Source: Cristatella mucedo (lineage: Eukaryota; Bryozoa; Phylactolaemata; Cristatellidae). From it: 60,000 nucleotides of DNA. Positions 35,301 through 45,991 of the stretch are shown piece by piece; position 1 is the first letter of the stretch, and each line of letters begins with the position of its first letter. A program made the position numbers and the translations under genes. The notes beneath the pieces were generated by a model. The model was given only the letters and a program-made list of their open reading frames with translations, was not told the origin of the DNA and made no database searches. The stretch covers positions 3,059,501-3,119,500 of the forward strand of contig WPIO01000033.1 of the NCBI GenBank assembly GCA_009760855.2. The letters run 5' to 3'.

Positions 35301-38300
35301 AAAGCACATTTAACCTCGTGTACTAGTGCTACAACCATCTGCACCTCAATGGTTAGGACATTGATCCAGTGAACCAAAGGTTGAGGCTTTTAATCATGCA
35401 GTAGGTGATCCTTTTCTCTGCTCTTAGGCTACCCTAAGGCCTTAAGGTCATGTGCATTAAATGCATGACCAGACCTGCTGTACCGTGAGGCATTCAGATT
35501 AAATGCTGGGTGGATAGAAGAATTCGATAATGGTACTTGGAAAGAAAGGGCAGGTCAAGATAGGATTCTTGCCTTATAGCCCGAAATAACACGGATATAA
35601 TAATGCGAGAGTCAGATAGAAGCTCCGTGTGGGATGGGAGCTTGATGAAACAGCTAGCCACACACTCTAAAACACCTAGTATCAAATGGTAACCAACAAT
35701 GCTTCACAGAACTCTAAGGCATGCTTATGAAAATCCAATGAAACTCATTAATAGCCAAGGCACCATATCTCAGAATTCAACAAACCATAATCTTACAAAC
35801 CGGTTAGCTTACGCTGTTTGAGGCCGAGGAGTAATTACTGACTTCTGACGAAGCACTGCACTCCTGAGAGCCTCTAGGTGACGTTCTGGCCCACTGACGA
35901 TATCTGACGATGGAGTTGTCCTGGATACACAGAAAAAAACCTGGTCAAGTTGCTAGGATATAATGATTGCTTTGCTCATGCTGCTGGATGAGTCTAATTC
36001 AAGATCTGCCTGCAAACAGCAAGATTTGTAAGTATAAAAAAATCTCCAGTCATGAACAAAGTGGTAAAGGACCTCAGAACTACAAAATGAATGAAAAAAT
36101 GGAAAGAAATGAATCCAATGTTAACCAGAGCATGAGGGGCAGCAGTGGCAGCGCCAAGGGGGACAGAGGGCATTGGCCCTGCTCGTACAGTAGGGGTAGG
36201 GAGCTGGTCTGCCCCCTATTGCTATGCCTGTCCTCAAAGAAAAAACTGTCTTAATACAACTCAATGAGCAACTTTTGAATTCAAGTCGAGTAAACATTAT
36301 GACTTCTCCCTATAATTGTTCACAAATTGCCTTGCCTACTTGAAAATCTTGTGGGTCTTTCCCCAACATAAACATTTGTCAGGTCTTGCCCCCCCAGATG
36401 AAAATCCTGGCTCTGCCACTGAGGGTCAGAACATTTCGGAAAGAGCTGTGCCCTCATTGCCGGGCATGCACTCGGCCATTCTGTGACGCGATGACTACAT
36501 AATCAGAGGAAGAAGCAACGCTAACACATGCACTGCCACTGACCACATAATGAAGCTGTTACACAACAGGATACAGATGAAAAGAAGCAGGAATGGAAAC
36601 AACTTAAACCGTGAATCAATACAGCACAAGCAACAGCCAAGAGGACTAAGCAGGATCAGTAAGCATTGAACGAGACACGAAAAGAATTAAGCTCTGGCTC
36701 AAGTGCAGCCCATACAGGCGTGCAAAATCAGCACAGCAACCACATAAGATGATATCACATGCAGTAGAAAACTAGCATAGCCCTAAACAGAGAATAACCA
36801 GTGGCTATTGCTAATGCAGTAAAACGAAATAGTCAAGCAAACAAGAAGTTATACAGTGACAACCAAGAACAGCTAAATGCAATCAAGCATGCATTGTACT
36901 GCCAGTACATAGTGTGACAAAACAAGCCTAATGCTGGGACCTGCTGGCATGGCTGGCAGAACTGTGCCACCATGGTTTCTGACCAAAAGGCACATGAAAC
37001 ATTAATGACTGTTTGAATGTGGCAACCCCCACATTACACCACTTCCCCTCATCGTTCACTAGCTCACCATTAAGCAGCACATCGACAAGGTCTCTTTCAG
37101 ATTTAGATTCTATTTCTATGGCTCATCTATCTGAAATACTTATTCCTCAGGCTTCCCCTTGCACTTTCCCCACTACTTTGGTGGTATAGCTGTGCTATTA
37201 ACAGAAAAGTTAAATCCTTTGGAAACCATGCCTTCAGTTTCTTGTAACTACAACCTGTTACTTGCTATCGACTGACTTCACGACATCCCCAGACGCGATG
37301 TAAATTGAAGCTAATCCCCACCTGTTCTTTACAGCATATGCTCCATTCATGTGCATTGTCTTTTAATGTGTCGTGAAATGACTATCTTATTGTAACTAAT
37401 CAGTCGATACTCTTATTTTCCGGCATTTTGAAGTGCCCAGAAAGAGATTGAGTTCCCTTAGGGTGCCACAAGAATGTATTGACATTGTGATTATACAATA
37501 ATAATGCAAATACTTTAAGGTCTAAACCGCATTAATGTAAAAAATTGTAAGTACGACTGAGTTAACAGCCATGCTTGTTTAGCATTAATGGAGCCATCAA
37601 TGCTTTCACTGTGCCAACTAGCTCAATTCGTCGTGGAATGGTCCCAATTTCAGCCAATAACACAAATGACTTGTTGCCCAGATAGAATCCACGAATCGAT
37701 AAGCTCCGATAGCCTATCGAAGGTAATCCTGTTGCTAAGTACAACTTGAAACTACATAAACTGCCTGTTCAATGCCGTCAGCACAATTGACACACATGGT
37801 AGGCTATGGTCAATTTATGAGCAGCAAAAAATGATGCTGAAGGTAAACAAAAACGGTAGCTATGACTATTCCATAAGGACGAGATCAAGTAGGTGGCTAC
37901 AAAGCAGATGGTGTAGATGGATACCACCAGAAGAAATGCACGAATAAGACAGCTGACAGAGCCCTGAAAACACTAGTGGTTACCTACCGGTTGCTCGTCT
38001 CTTTACCCTTCGTGACGAGGTGTCGTAACGGATTTCGTAAAAGGTCACACAACCGTTCGAGTTTCTCGTCACTAAGTGAGCTCTCATCCTTTTTCTGCAA
38101 AAGCAACACCAGCAAGCACCTGCACGCATTCCTGTGCAAAGCAAAAACGCGGCAAAGGATTTTCATGAGACAAAATAATACACACATGCCTAAGATACCT
38201 TCACGCATACCTTCTGGTGGATTTCATCCCATGCTTGATTCAGCAGATTCCTCTTATGGACATCTTCGGCATTAGTAAGCTCATCGATAAGAACTCTATA

Positions 38301-41300
38301 GGTCAGCTGCCGGTCTTTGATTACGTCAGCCAATTTAGATCTATAGGAAATAAACCTTGCATTACACGGGGCCATACATAGCAAGTGCTGATTAAAGTTG
38401 ATTAAAGTCACAACGAGCTACCTGAGTGCTGACGAGGTAGTCGAGACTTCTACTGGTAGCCTGCTGCCAGGCTTTGTGCCACCGTTCTGATTGATTCCAC
38501 GACCACAGTGAGAGGGATTTCTCACCGATGAAATGGGTGACGCATGCTGACCAAGCAACGGCTTGAACAGATGGCCTTGAGAGGCCTCAGACCGAAGAGG
38601 AGAGGGGGACGCCGATGAAGAACGCAGTTTGGTGGGGCGACTGCTGATGCCAGCCTTAGATTTAGGCGAGTGAGCAGGCAACAGTGACTGGGTCCTGCTC
38701 GATCCCACCAACGTCGCTCCGGGTTTCGTCACGAGGTCGGCAGCAGCACCAGCACCGGCAGCAGCACCAAGACCAGCAGTTGCACTACCGAGTGACCTCA
38801 CACCAACCGGACGCCGCTGCGTAGGCCCTGTGACCACGGCAGCAGACATCTTGTTGCTGGTAGCATCACGCCCATTAGAGAGTGGGTCCATGCCGAGTAG
38901 TCGTCTGTTGGAGGCAGCATGGCTAGGCAGCCTAGTCTCACGTGGCAATGGCACGTCAGCGGCTGCCTGCACTCTGATGCTGCCGTCGCCGGTCTTTGCC
39001 GATCCAGCCGGCAGACAGTCACCATCAGCAGCCAGTTCGTAGCTCACTAGTTCATAGTCGAGATGAGTCGGGCCGGTGGCTTCACATCGAGTCAGTGCAC
39101 TCGGCGGCAGCTGCTCACGAGCTCCGGCGCTGTTGATAGCACGTAGGCCGCGTGGATCGGCAGAGGAATGCCGGTCGTCCGAGCGCAATCCATTGCGCTC
39201 CGGTATGGGCAATCGGGACGGCAGGTGGAGCTGCGGTTCGCAGGCCACAGAGCTGGCCTTGGCGTAAGTGCTTCCAGACACAGGGGGCAGCGCCTGGGAT
39301 CGCAGTACCGAGCCCGGCGCTGCAATGCTTTGTGGATCGATGGCATGCAGCTCACCAGACTCGGTAGCTGGCAAAGTTTCTACGATTCTTTCCTTGATGG
39401 TTCTGCTGACAGACTCAACTTCGTCTGCTGCATCGGTGTCGTGACCAGCCAGCTGATCCTTCAGTTTCAGCAGCTTATCGGCTCGGTCACGAAGTTTCTG
39501 CGCATACTCAGCCGAGCCTCGCTCTGTGCCAGGCTGCTGGCAGTGGATATCGACAGCCGACACTGCTCCAAGTTTAGACAACTCCCCAGATGTCGCTGGC
39601 TCAGGCCGGCTTTGTTCCTCACTTGTTTCTCTGCCAGTCTCTCGGCCAGCGTAGCTGGCAGTGTGAGGATGGTTCGGCAGCTGACGCTGGTGCGCTGCCG
39701 AGCTCTGGTTGTGTTCAACGGCTCTCTTCCTCGTGCCGTATATGCCCGGGGCACGATGCGCAGGTTCGAAGCGTGAGCCCAGAGCATCCACAGGCAGAAA
39801 CGGAGGCCGAGCATCATCAGAGTCCGTGTGAGTGCTTTCGACGGTGGTTGTCATCGACAATGTGTCATCCACCGTATGCGAGGCTACATAGGTGAGCGCT
39901 CTGCTCCCAGCCGGTCTGCAAGCAGAGCAGGTGGCAACGCACGACGTGTCAAGATGCCACAAGCATTGCACTGTACACTTAAGATGTGCTAAGACCGCAT
40001 AAGCTCGAGAGCAACTGCCAAAAACAGTATATTCAACTTGAAATTCGGCAAACCAGCAATAACACAAGTAGGCTTGCTAGAGGTATGAAAAAATTGATAC
40101 TGCAAGCATAAAGCTACGAGGGATGTGGGGATCAGCTAGGCATGCAGCTTACAAGAATTGTGCAACCTCAAGCTGTACGCTCACCCAGTACAGAGTTCGT
40201 CCTCATAAGTTATCGAGAAATATCTACACATCATTTGTGCATTAGCATACAGCAAAGAACAAGCAGCAACTGGTAAGCCAAGCGACCGGCAGCATCACTC
40301 ACTTGTACGGCTGGAGGTGCAGTAGTGAACCTCTGTTAGATACCTTGCCATTCTGGTCAGCAGTCTGGTCTATTCTGGCAGTCTGGCCATCACGACTCAG
40401 CTTTGGCTTGTTTTCTTGATCGCTAAAAACAAGGGAGAGAATGGGCAGGTAACTACGGACTCGAGCACAATCTAGGTGGCATGCTATGGCTTATAGACAC
40501 ACTGCATAAGCAGCACGGAACGCGAGCAAAAAAAACAGAACACGATCGTGTGCAGAAATGTGCCGCACCTGAGATTTGATGGAGGCACCTCATCCCGGTG
40601 TGAAGTCTTGTGCACTGCACGGCCAGGCGTCTTCTCACCTGCTCTGTATTTTAGCTGCTCCGAAAGAAACTGTGTGGCACTACTGAATGCCGGAAAAGCA
40701 GGCAAGGTTCGATCAGGCAAAAGGCTGAGGTTAAGTGAAAGGTCCTTCAGTGGCTGGACAAGTGCCCTCTGACTGAGGGCACCAGCTTCAGCATTGGGCA
40801 GGACGTGAATATCAATCTTAGAACTCAGTAATGATGTTACAGCAGAAGCAGCTGGGTCCGGCTGGCTTCGTCCATCCCTGCCTAGTGCAGAAGTAACAGG
40901 AGGACCCACAGATGGGCAGGCCGAGCTCCTGGCAGATTCTATAGGAGCTGCCGCGACCACCAGCTCCACATTCTTGGCCGGGCTCACTCCGGGCTGCATC
41001 TGACGAATGGTCTCTGATATGGAGCGCTGCAGGGTGGCATTGGGCACATCAGGCTGCCGCCTTTCCAGTGCCTTCATCACCATCGCCTCGATGTGGTCAA
41101 GTCGGCTGGACACCAGAGCCGATGTGCTCGCGACAGACACAGATTCTGATGTGCCTGGAGCCCATGCCCTAGAGACTACGACCCCGGGCCGAGCTGCACC
41201 ACGCACAGCCGTTACAATGGCAGTGCTTGCCAGGCGCAGTGGAGATGAGACGACAGCTTTGATGCGGCTGTTATTGCTACCAATAACAGCAGCTGCTTTT

Positions 41301-44220
41301 GAAGCACTGGGCATGGTCGTGTGCAGAAGCAAACGATCTCGACCACTGTCGTTGCCGGATGACTGCTTGTCGTCAGATTCGCTGTCATCGCTAGCGGTTA
41401 ACGACACGACAGACAGAGTACCACAGCTGAGGTCTGAGAGTGTGGGTGTCTGGTCAGGTGTGCTCAAGCCATGACCATTAGCGGCCTGCTCGGTAGCTCT
41501 ACTGGCTCTGCTAGGGCGCTTTTCTATCGAATTGTCTGCGTGAGTGCTCAGGTACGATGTGTCAGAAAACGGATCCATGGGCAAGTATGCATCGTCTTTG
41601 CCACGGATGTCGGTGTCAGCGGACCTGTTGCCAGCGCTACTATTGTTGCCACCACCGCTGCTTGCATGCGCAGGCGCAACCCCTCCACCAACGGCTCGCA
41701 GCACTTGCATGGCCGCAGACGACGAGCGAGGAGAAGCTGCTGCAGTGACCGAAGTCACAGGCAAAGAATAGCCAGAGGCAGTACCAGGTGCTGAGTGGTC
41801 TCTGCTGGCACGAAGTGGAGGCGTTGCATAGGTGGCCGGAACAAGGGAAGCCTCGCTAGGCTCGCTAATGCTGCAGGACACAGCCAGAGCACTCGGCTGC
41901 TGCCACCTCGTCTGCCGCTGTTGCTCTGATGGCATCTGGCGGCCAGGAGACATGGCCGGCGGCAGCATTTGATACTCAGTCTCAGTGCTGTGTACACTTC
42001 GAGCATCGAAGCTATCAGCGCCTGCCTTTTTATGGTCGTCATTCTGGTATGTTAGCTTTCGATCAAGCATTTCTCTCATGCCTTCTCCACTGGTACCGAC
42101 CAAGCTGGGGTTATCCAGCATCGAGTCTGAAAGCATAGTAACAAGCAATTAACCAGGAATATTAAGCTCTAACATAATAATAATAATACACTTGATAAAG
42201 CGCCCTCAGAGAACTCAATCTCTCTGGGCGCTTTACATTTACTGCAAAGGAAAATGCAATTGAATGGTGAGTAAAATCATGCTTGAAAAACAAACAAAAT
42301 GAATAACATGATTAGGGGTGACATGCACGCAAATGTGGTTAGTGGCAGCATGCATAGTGTCAGCACGCATAAGTACATCAAGGACGAATCACAGGGAACC
42401 ACTAAATGCTGTCCTAAATAGGTGCTTTTCTAAGTTCTTTTTAAATGTGGTCCGGTCAGGGGATGTTCTGACGCAAGTCGGGAGTGAGTTCCAGGATTTG
42501 GGAGCATACGAGGTAAATGCACAGTCTCCAAAGGATTTGAGGTTTGTATGAGGTATTGGTAAACTGTTGGATTCCAAAAAGTGGGTGGTACTATGCTTGG
42601 CCTGGTGGGGGAGTATATCTGAGAGATAGGCTGGAGCCAAAGAATGAAGTGACCTAAAAGTGAGTGACAAAACCTTGAAGTCAATCCGTTGCTTGACTGG
42701 TAGCCAATGCAGGTCGGCAAGAAGTGGAGTAATGTAACAACTTCGACACTCACGACAGAAAAGTCTAGCTGCCGAGTTTTGCACCAGCTGCAATCGCCTG
42801 ATCGCACATGCCGGTAGGCCAGCGAGCAGTGAGTTGCAGAAGTCGAGACGGGATGTCACGAATGCATGGACCAACTTGGACGTGGTATCCTTATCTAAAC
42901 AAGCCTGAGTTTTAGCAATGTTATGAAGCTGAAAATAGGCAGATTTGACTGTGGAGCTGATATGGTCGTCTAACGAGAGGTCACTTTGGAATATGACACC
43001 TAGATTTCGAGCTGATTCAACTGGAGATATGCTGGCAGAGCCAATTTTGAGCGGCAGCTTTTCCAATTTGTGAATCACACTGGGTTTGCCCATAACTAGT
43101 AAGTTCGTTTTATCGTCATTTAGTTTTAGGAAATTTGCTGCCATCCATGTGCGGATGTCATCAATGTCATCAATACATGCAGCAAGTGAGTTGAGAGAAT
43201 TTGAGGTGCTCGAAGGCTGGGAGGGATCAAAGCAAAGGTACAACTGAGTGTCATCTGCATAAAAGTGAAAGCCTAGATTGTGCTTGGCAATCACATCAGC
43301 AAGAGGGAGAGTATAAACCGTGAAAAGAACCGGACCTAGCACGGAGCCCTGAGGTACTCCATATTTCAGAGGTACCTCAGATGATCTTTGTCCATTCACT
43401 AACAAGCTCTGAAGTACGACATAATACAAATAAGGTATGCGACTTGGACAGAAAACCATCGGCAAGGCACGACGAGCTTTATTGTCCACAGGAGGGCTAC
43501 AGGGCACCGTGCTGGCAGATATCATAACCAAGCGAAAGCCTATTCAAGCCATCATGACGGTCAAAGTCGGTAGACATTATGCAAGGATACTGCACCAAGC
43601 ATCCACCGTACCATTCGGGCAGGGCATTGTAGCTTACCATAGCCGAGGCCGTAGTGATTAAGGGTGTCTGTCCACACAGACGATGCACTCGGTTCATCTG
43701 CAAGAGATTGTGCTGGCCTCCAGCTGCCGGTCCATGAAGGTGCATCATAGGACGAACGTGAGGACGTGCGCTGTAAGGCCACAGGATCAGCCGTGAGCAG
43801 CCGGCGCCTTTCGTTGGTGCTCATGTAGCCCGGCACGTCCATGAGAATGTTCGTCTCGTTGCCCTCGCTCGAAGACCTGCCAGCCATACTGTAATTAGTG
43901 GCAACAAGTCGACTGTAATCTTGCAAACTGTTCCCAGACTCGTGGCGAGTACTTCGGCCAGAAAGCTCACGGTGGTCATTGCTGTTATTTTGTTTCAGCA
44001 AATCCTCTATGGCAGCACTGCTGACAAACGAACCCCATTTAAATGCTGAAGTATTGGCGGTTGCTGTTTTATTTGGGGGGCTCAACTGTGAAGATCCCAG
44101 AGCCGACATTCGGGAAAGTACATCTGTCTGTGACCCGGGGCTAGCACAATAGATCTGTCCCATGCTGCCGGAATTTCTTCTTGAGCTGGCAGCCTGAATG
44201 TCAGGTCCCACTTCAGTCAT
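18490..44220 (-). CDS. ALMS-domain centrosomal protein, ALMS1-like (whole gene model)
   Basis: Fifteen coding exons on the minus strand join in phase at every junction to 1824 residues: 43638-44220, 40569-42126, 40303-40422, 38422-39915, 38211-38340, 37988-38094, 35813-35920, 33378-33537, 32677-33067, 29890-29979, 29452-29780, 26672-26828, 23247-23337, 22740-22839, 18490-18546. The first 1250 residues are Ser/Ala-rich and disordered. Then come short helical segments, a [11 protein letters not shown] motif, and from about 1688 the ALMS domain: [57 protein letters not shown]. Known ALMS proteins (ALMS1, C10orf90, CEP295) act at centrioles and ciliary basal bodies; that role is inferred here. 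ATG at 44220 has an in-frame TGA upstream. It could be nearer CEP295 or C10orf90 than ALMS1. Confidence 0.82.
18660..18862 (+). repeat. Direct duplication, two units of about 76 bp
   Basis: AAATAAATCGCGAGGCCTAAA...GATTAATGA and CAAACAAATCGAAAGGCCTAAA...GATTAATT are similar units about 105 bp apart. Confidence 0.6.
19444..19532 (-). mobile_element. LINE-A 3' stem-loop tail
   Basis: (AAT)n then AAAGCGCCCTCAGAGAAC and TCTTTCTAGGCGCTTTACAT; minus-strand tail only, in an ALMS-like intron. Confidence 0.85.
20354..20687. mobile_element. Foldback/MITE-like element with 9-bp target duplication
   Basis: 334 bp inserted in a LINE-A copy, flanked by TTGAGGCAC at 20345-20353 and 20688-20696. The left arm (20361-20401) is an inverted copy of 20520-20560, with four mismatches in 41. 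The spacer (20402-20519) is AT-rich and non-coding. The right arm is extended outward by a 15-bp tandem array (GATGAATCGTCCGTG) ending in GGATGAATCGTCC, which mirrors the left GGACGATTCATCC. No transposase, so non-autonomous; superfamily not assigned. Confidence 0.7.
20594..20682. repeat. 15-bp minisatellite inside the foldback element
   Basis: Six near-identical units of ATGAATCGTCCGTGG; a pentapeptide-repeat ORF on the minus strand (RFIHG repeats) is a by-product. Confidence 0.85.
21106..21366 (-). other. Orphan 86-codon ORF in an ALMS-like intron
   Basis: Contains [15 protein letters not shown] and a hydrophobic stretch ([19 protein letters not shown]) before LLSAAK and a stop. It lies just beyond a decayed LINE-A. 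No splice junction in the right phase links it to the ALMS-like gene. Probably chance or part of a repeat. Confidence 0.2.
22505..22655 (+). mobile_element. SINE-A fragment
   Basis: GGGTGGGTTCAATTCCTGC, CTGCAAGTGGAGTGATAGCC, AAGGCTCTTCTGTGCGC, TGAGGCTGTTAAATAAGC; the A-box end is missing. Just downstream of ALMS-like exon 14. Confidence 0.65.
22740..22839 (-). CDS. ALMS-like exon 14
   Basis: Acceptor GGTTTTTTTCTCCCAG, donor AATAAG|GTAAGT, 100 nt, phase 2 to phase 0. Encodes [20 protein letters not shown] and [13 protein letters not shown], matching the family LPEV...R(L/T)xAxL(Y/F)(K/N)K segment. Confidence 0.82.
23247..23337 (-). CDS. ALMS-like exon 13
   Basis: Acceptor TTCTGTGCGTTTGCAG, donor GCAG|GTGAGC, 91 nt, phase 1 to phase 2. 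Encodes [20 protein letters not shown] and KHEMYERTR, matching the family segment of the form KRPISKKEMxxRSKR. Confidence 0.8.
24183..24201 (+). repeat. Poly-C run (19)
   Basis: Nineteen C in a row in an ALMS-like intron; length is likely unreliable. Confidence 0.9.
24600..24755 (-). mobile_element. SINE-A copy, minus strand
   Basis: Minus strand: CTTAGTGTAAGGGTGATGTG, GTGGGTTCGAGTCC, TTGGAGTGATAGCCGCTAAA; tail partly lost. In an ALMS-like intron. Confidence 0.7.
24985..25130 (-). mobile_element. SINE-B copy, minus strand
   Basis: On the minus strand GGTCCAATGGTTAAGGTCTG (A-box region), GGTCGTGGCCTCGAGCCCTG (B box), then GAAGCACCTGAATAGAGAC and an AT-rich tail. Confidence 0.65.
26672..26828 (-). 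CDS. ALMS-like exon 12 (ALMS domain core)
   Basis: Acceptor ACGTTTCGTCGCAG, donor GCTG|GTGAAA, 157 nt, phase 0 to phase 1. Encodes [40 protein letters not shown] and LFGLRAPL, the hallmark of the ALMS family. The frame runs open to a TGA at 26505, but the domain continues on later exons, so splicing at 26672 is preferred. Confidence 0.85.
29352..29396 (+). repeat. (CA)n microsatellite
   Basis: CA run with one TA interruption, just beyond the donor of ALMS-like exon 11. Confidence 0.95.
29452..29780 (-). CDS. ALMS-like exon 11 (WFLPL...KPW motif, start of ALMS domain)
   Basis: Acceptor TTTTTCCCTAG, donor CTACAG|GTTGGT, 329 nt, phase 1 to phase 0. [17 protein letters not shown] resembles the Trp/Pro motif that precedes the ALMS domain in this family (from memory). 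It ends ...SSLQ, and the next exon starts EAF, so the ALMS signature SLQEAF is made at the junction. Confidence 0.78.
29890..29979 (-). CDS. ALMS-like exon 10
   Basis: Acceptor ATTATTTCCAG, donor CGAG|GTAAGT, 90 nt, phase 1 to phase 1. Encodes [20 protein letters not shown] and then ARQLFTENR; compact and aromatic, unlike the disordered exons before it. Confidence 0.75.
32677..33067 (-). CDS. ALMS-like exon 9
   Basis: Acceptor CCTTTGCCATGCTGCAG, donor CAAG|GTACTG, 391 nt, phase 0 to phase 1. Encodes [19 protein letters not shown] through to [10 protein letters not shown]; disordered, with several Pro/Ser/Gly stretches. Confidence 0.68.
33378..33537 (-). CDS. ALMS-like exon 8
   Basis: Acceptor CTTGCTTGCTACTGTAG, donor CTG|GTAAGT, 160 nt, phase 2 to phase 0. 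Encodes [19 protein letters not shown] on to GDVTGKPL; low complexity. A second AG a few codons downstream is possible but has a poor pyrimidine tract. Confidence 0.62.
34558..34637 (+). mobile_element. LINE-A 3' stem-loop tail
   Basis: GCAAATGTAAAGTGCCTAGA, ATTTAGTTTTCTGATGGCG and ATT repeats; tail only, in an ALMS-like intron. Confidence 0.75.
34860..34925 (+). mobile_element. Degenerate LINE/SINE 3' tail
   Basis: GAAATGCCTAGTAAGAGAT then TCTCTTAAGGTGCTAAATG; same stem-loop, divergent. Confidence 0.5.
35335..35400 (+). mobile_element. Possible degenerate tRNA-like SINE head
   Basis: ACCTCAATGGTTAGGACATT resembles the SINE-B A-box region; no clear tail follows. Confidence 0.3.
35813..35920 (-). 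CDS. ALMS-like exon 7
   Basis: Acceptor TTTTCTGTGTATCCAG, donor CAGC|GTAAGC, 108 nt, phase 2 to phase 2. Encodes [19 protein letters not shown]. Another frame is open, but only this one fits both neighbours. Confidence 0.62.
37430..37505 (+). mobile_element. Degenerate LINE-A 3' tail
   Basis: GAAGTGCCCAGAAAGAGATT, GAGTTCCCTTAGGGTGCC; tail only. Confidence 0.6.
37988..38094 (-). CDS. ALMS-like exon 6
   Basis: Acceptor GTTGCTTTTGCAG, donor CCG|GTAGGT, 107 nt, phase 0 to phase 2. Encodes [19 protein letters not shown] and then [16 protein letters not shown]; charged and helical. Confidence 0.7.
38211..38340 (-). CDS. ALMS-like exon 5
   Basis: Acceptor TTTCCTATAG, donor AAG|GTATGC, 130 nt, phase 2 to phase 0. 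Encodes [20 protein letters not shown] and then [19 protein letters not shown], which looks helical. Confidence 0.72.
38422..39915 (-). CDS. ALMS-like exon 4 (second large exon)
   Basis: Acceptor GCTCTGCTTGCAG, donor CTCAG|GTAGCT, 1494 nt, phase 2 to phase 2. Disordered Ser/Pro/Ala-rich sequence with one coiled-coil-like helix ([20 protein letters not shown]) followed by [17 protein letters not shown]. Opposite-strand frames over this exon are shadows. Confidence 0.78.
40303..40422 (-). CDS. ALMS-like exon 3
   Basis: Acceptor CCCTTGTTTTTAG, donor ACAA|GTGAGT, 120 nt, phase 2 to phase 2. Encodes [17 protein letters not shown] and on to LLHLQPY; hydrophilic. Only one of the three frames is open with matching phases. 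Confidence 0.7.
40569..42126 (-). CDS. ALMS-like exon 2 (large Ser/Ala-rich exon)
   Basis: Acceptor TATGCTTTCAG, donor CTCAG|GTGCGG, 1558 nt, phase 1 to phase 2. It encodes a long low-complexity region with an acidic serine patch ([20 protein letters not shown]), a short predicted helix ([17 protein letters not shown]) and FLSEQLKY near the end. An earlier GCAG|GTGAGA donor would give the wrong phase for the next exon. Confidence 0.78.
42180..43418 (-). mobile_element. LINE-A (CR1/L2-like), 5'-truncated, in ALMS-like intron
   Basis: The open frame from about 43418 to 42389 encodes the C-terminal half of a non-LTR reverse transcriptase: [24 protein letters not shown] (catalytic YADD box), [48 protein letters not shown], and the family C-terminus [20 protein letters not shown]. 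The upstream part is missing, as in most copies. After the stop come about 200 nt and the 3' stem-loop (AAAGCGCC...GGCGCTTT) and ATT repeats. ACATAATA at 42172-42179 and 43419-43426 is a likely target duplication. This is the youngest-looking copy here. Confidence 0.9.
43638..44220 (-). CDS. ALMS-like exon 1 (start codon)
   Basis: Starts [15 protein letters not shown] with A at -3. An in-frame TGA lies upstream, and this is the first ATG after a strong acceptor (ATCTTTTGTAG|ACCC, exon edge 44330), so 44221-44330 would be 5' UTR. Ser/Thr-rich, 194 codons plus one base. Donor TATG|GTAAGC. The intron that follows holds a LINE-A copy. Confidence 0.7.
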
Positions 44221-44330
44221 ACTGGCAATTGTGTCAATGCCCCCTGGTGTCAGTTTGCACGCTCAATCTTAGTAAGCAACGAGCCACCGGTGGGCCTATG
44301 ACCAAATTTGCTTTCTCCAAGAAAGTGGGT

Positions 44331-45991
44331 CTACAAAAGATAAAGGTAGAATTAACTTTCACAGGCAGGTGACCAAGTGCTTAATTTACAATCTAAGAGA
44401 TGCAAGACTGTAAACTTGATGTCAAGATCAACCTGCCGTCACGTCGACATAGGTACAAATCTGATTGACTTGAGCTTGCCATGACAGCAATTTCTCCAAG
44501 CATGCCTTCATGGCACATACATAATAAAGTTGCTCTAGGATACAATCTGGAACAATGTCTCTCATTATTGATATTAGCCTTAGCTTATAGTTCTATAGCC
44601 TAACCTATTTGCCTCCCCTATTTCATTTATGGGATTTTTGCAGCATAAAAATATCATTCTCAAGATAGCCTACGGAATACAGACTGCTTGGCTTTCATGC
44701 ATTCTGTGTACTATGAAGCTATTTCTTCTTGGATCCTTGTATCTATGCTTGCACATGCACAAACACGTGTATGTATGTATGCATACATGGATGCACACAA
44801 AGAGCATACAATGTGCACTTGTGAGCATACTTGTTGCGTTATTTGATGGCTACCAGATGAACATGTATGAAGATGTAAACCCCGTTTTGCTGCGCATTGC
44901 CGAAAGCAGATGCTGAAAACTGACACACCACTCTTCAACGTTAGCTCTGAGGAAGGTCACGCGTTTGTGAATCCTTGCATGGCTTTGATCACTGGCATCG
45001 ATGTTTTCGTTGTATGTCCCCTGACCTTTCTTTTTGTATGCTGCATCAAGATCTTTTTACCTCCAATGAAAGTATGGAAGATGAACATAATATGTAAATA
45101 TGAAGCTGGACCAGCAATTGGGTTTGTGTTGTAGTGATAAAAGAAATAGTTCAATAGAAGTAGGTCATGCTGCTGTCGGGAGTTGAATTTACAACTCCCA
45201 AAACAGAAGGTAAGAGTCATGCCAGCTCACATATTGCAACAGCCAGCTGGAAGACATCTTATGCTACCTCGTTTTGGGCTAGAGGCAGAGCATTCCATGT
45301 TTCCTTTGCAATCCCTCTGGGCTAGGAAGGCTGATATACAGATGAAATGCAATTGCCTTTACTAAAGAACATACTGAACTTTGCTTCCTCTCGGGAGGTA
45401 GACCAATGCTCTTCAGGCATGGTAGATGCTTTGTCGGTTGAGTGACCGATGACACTATGTCATAATGTCATATCCCGTGGAAATTTGGCTATTCCAGTCT
45501 AAAAGGCTGAGTGTGGTTATAGCTTTATTTTTACTCAATCAGCATTGGGTATGTGTCTATGTATATGTATCTATCTTGTCTATGTGTAAGTGTCACCAGA
45601 TCAGAAAGTGTTGACGTGAGGTTTGTAGCTGAAGTCAATAACTAAAGTAGATTTACTTGGCCTAGCAGGTGCTGGGGTTCAGCCACCCAGCCGTAGCCGA
45701 AGTTCCAAGCATCATCGTGTGGACAAATGAATGTGCAGAGCTATGTTTGCAGAATTTAAGAGAGTTTGACTCAGCTCTATTTGATTGGCTCAGGCAGAGC
45801 TTATGATTCAGGCAAACAGAAATTCAATCTCAACTAAATAAAATAAACTACACATCGACATTACAAGTATTTATAAGCCTACAAATATCCAGTTATTATA
45901 GCTAAATTATACTTGGTGCAACTTTTGTATAATCAACACAACTTCCTTTAATGATCATGATCTCATTTGATTATCTTGGTCATATTCCTTT
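44331..45991. other. No gene seen
   Basis: Probably the first intron of the ALMS-like gene if the 52.1 kb exon is real; only short ORFs. Confidence 0.4.

Noticed and set aside
39168-39776. 202-codon plus-strand ORF
   Set aside because: Shadow of ALMS-like exon 4 on the opposite strand.
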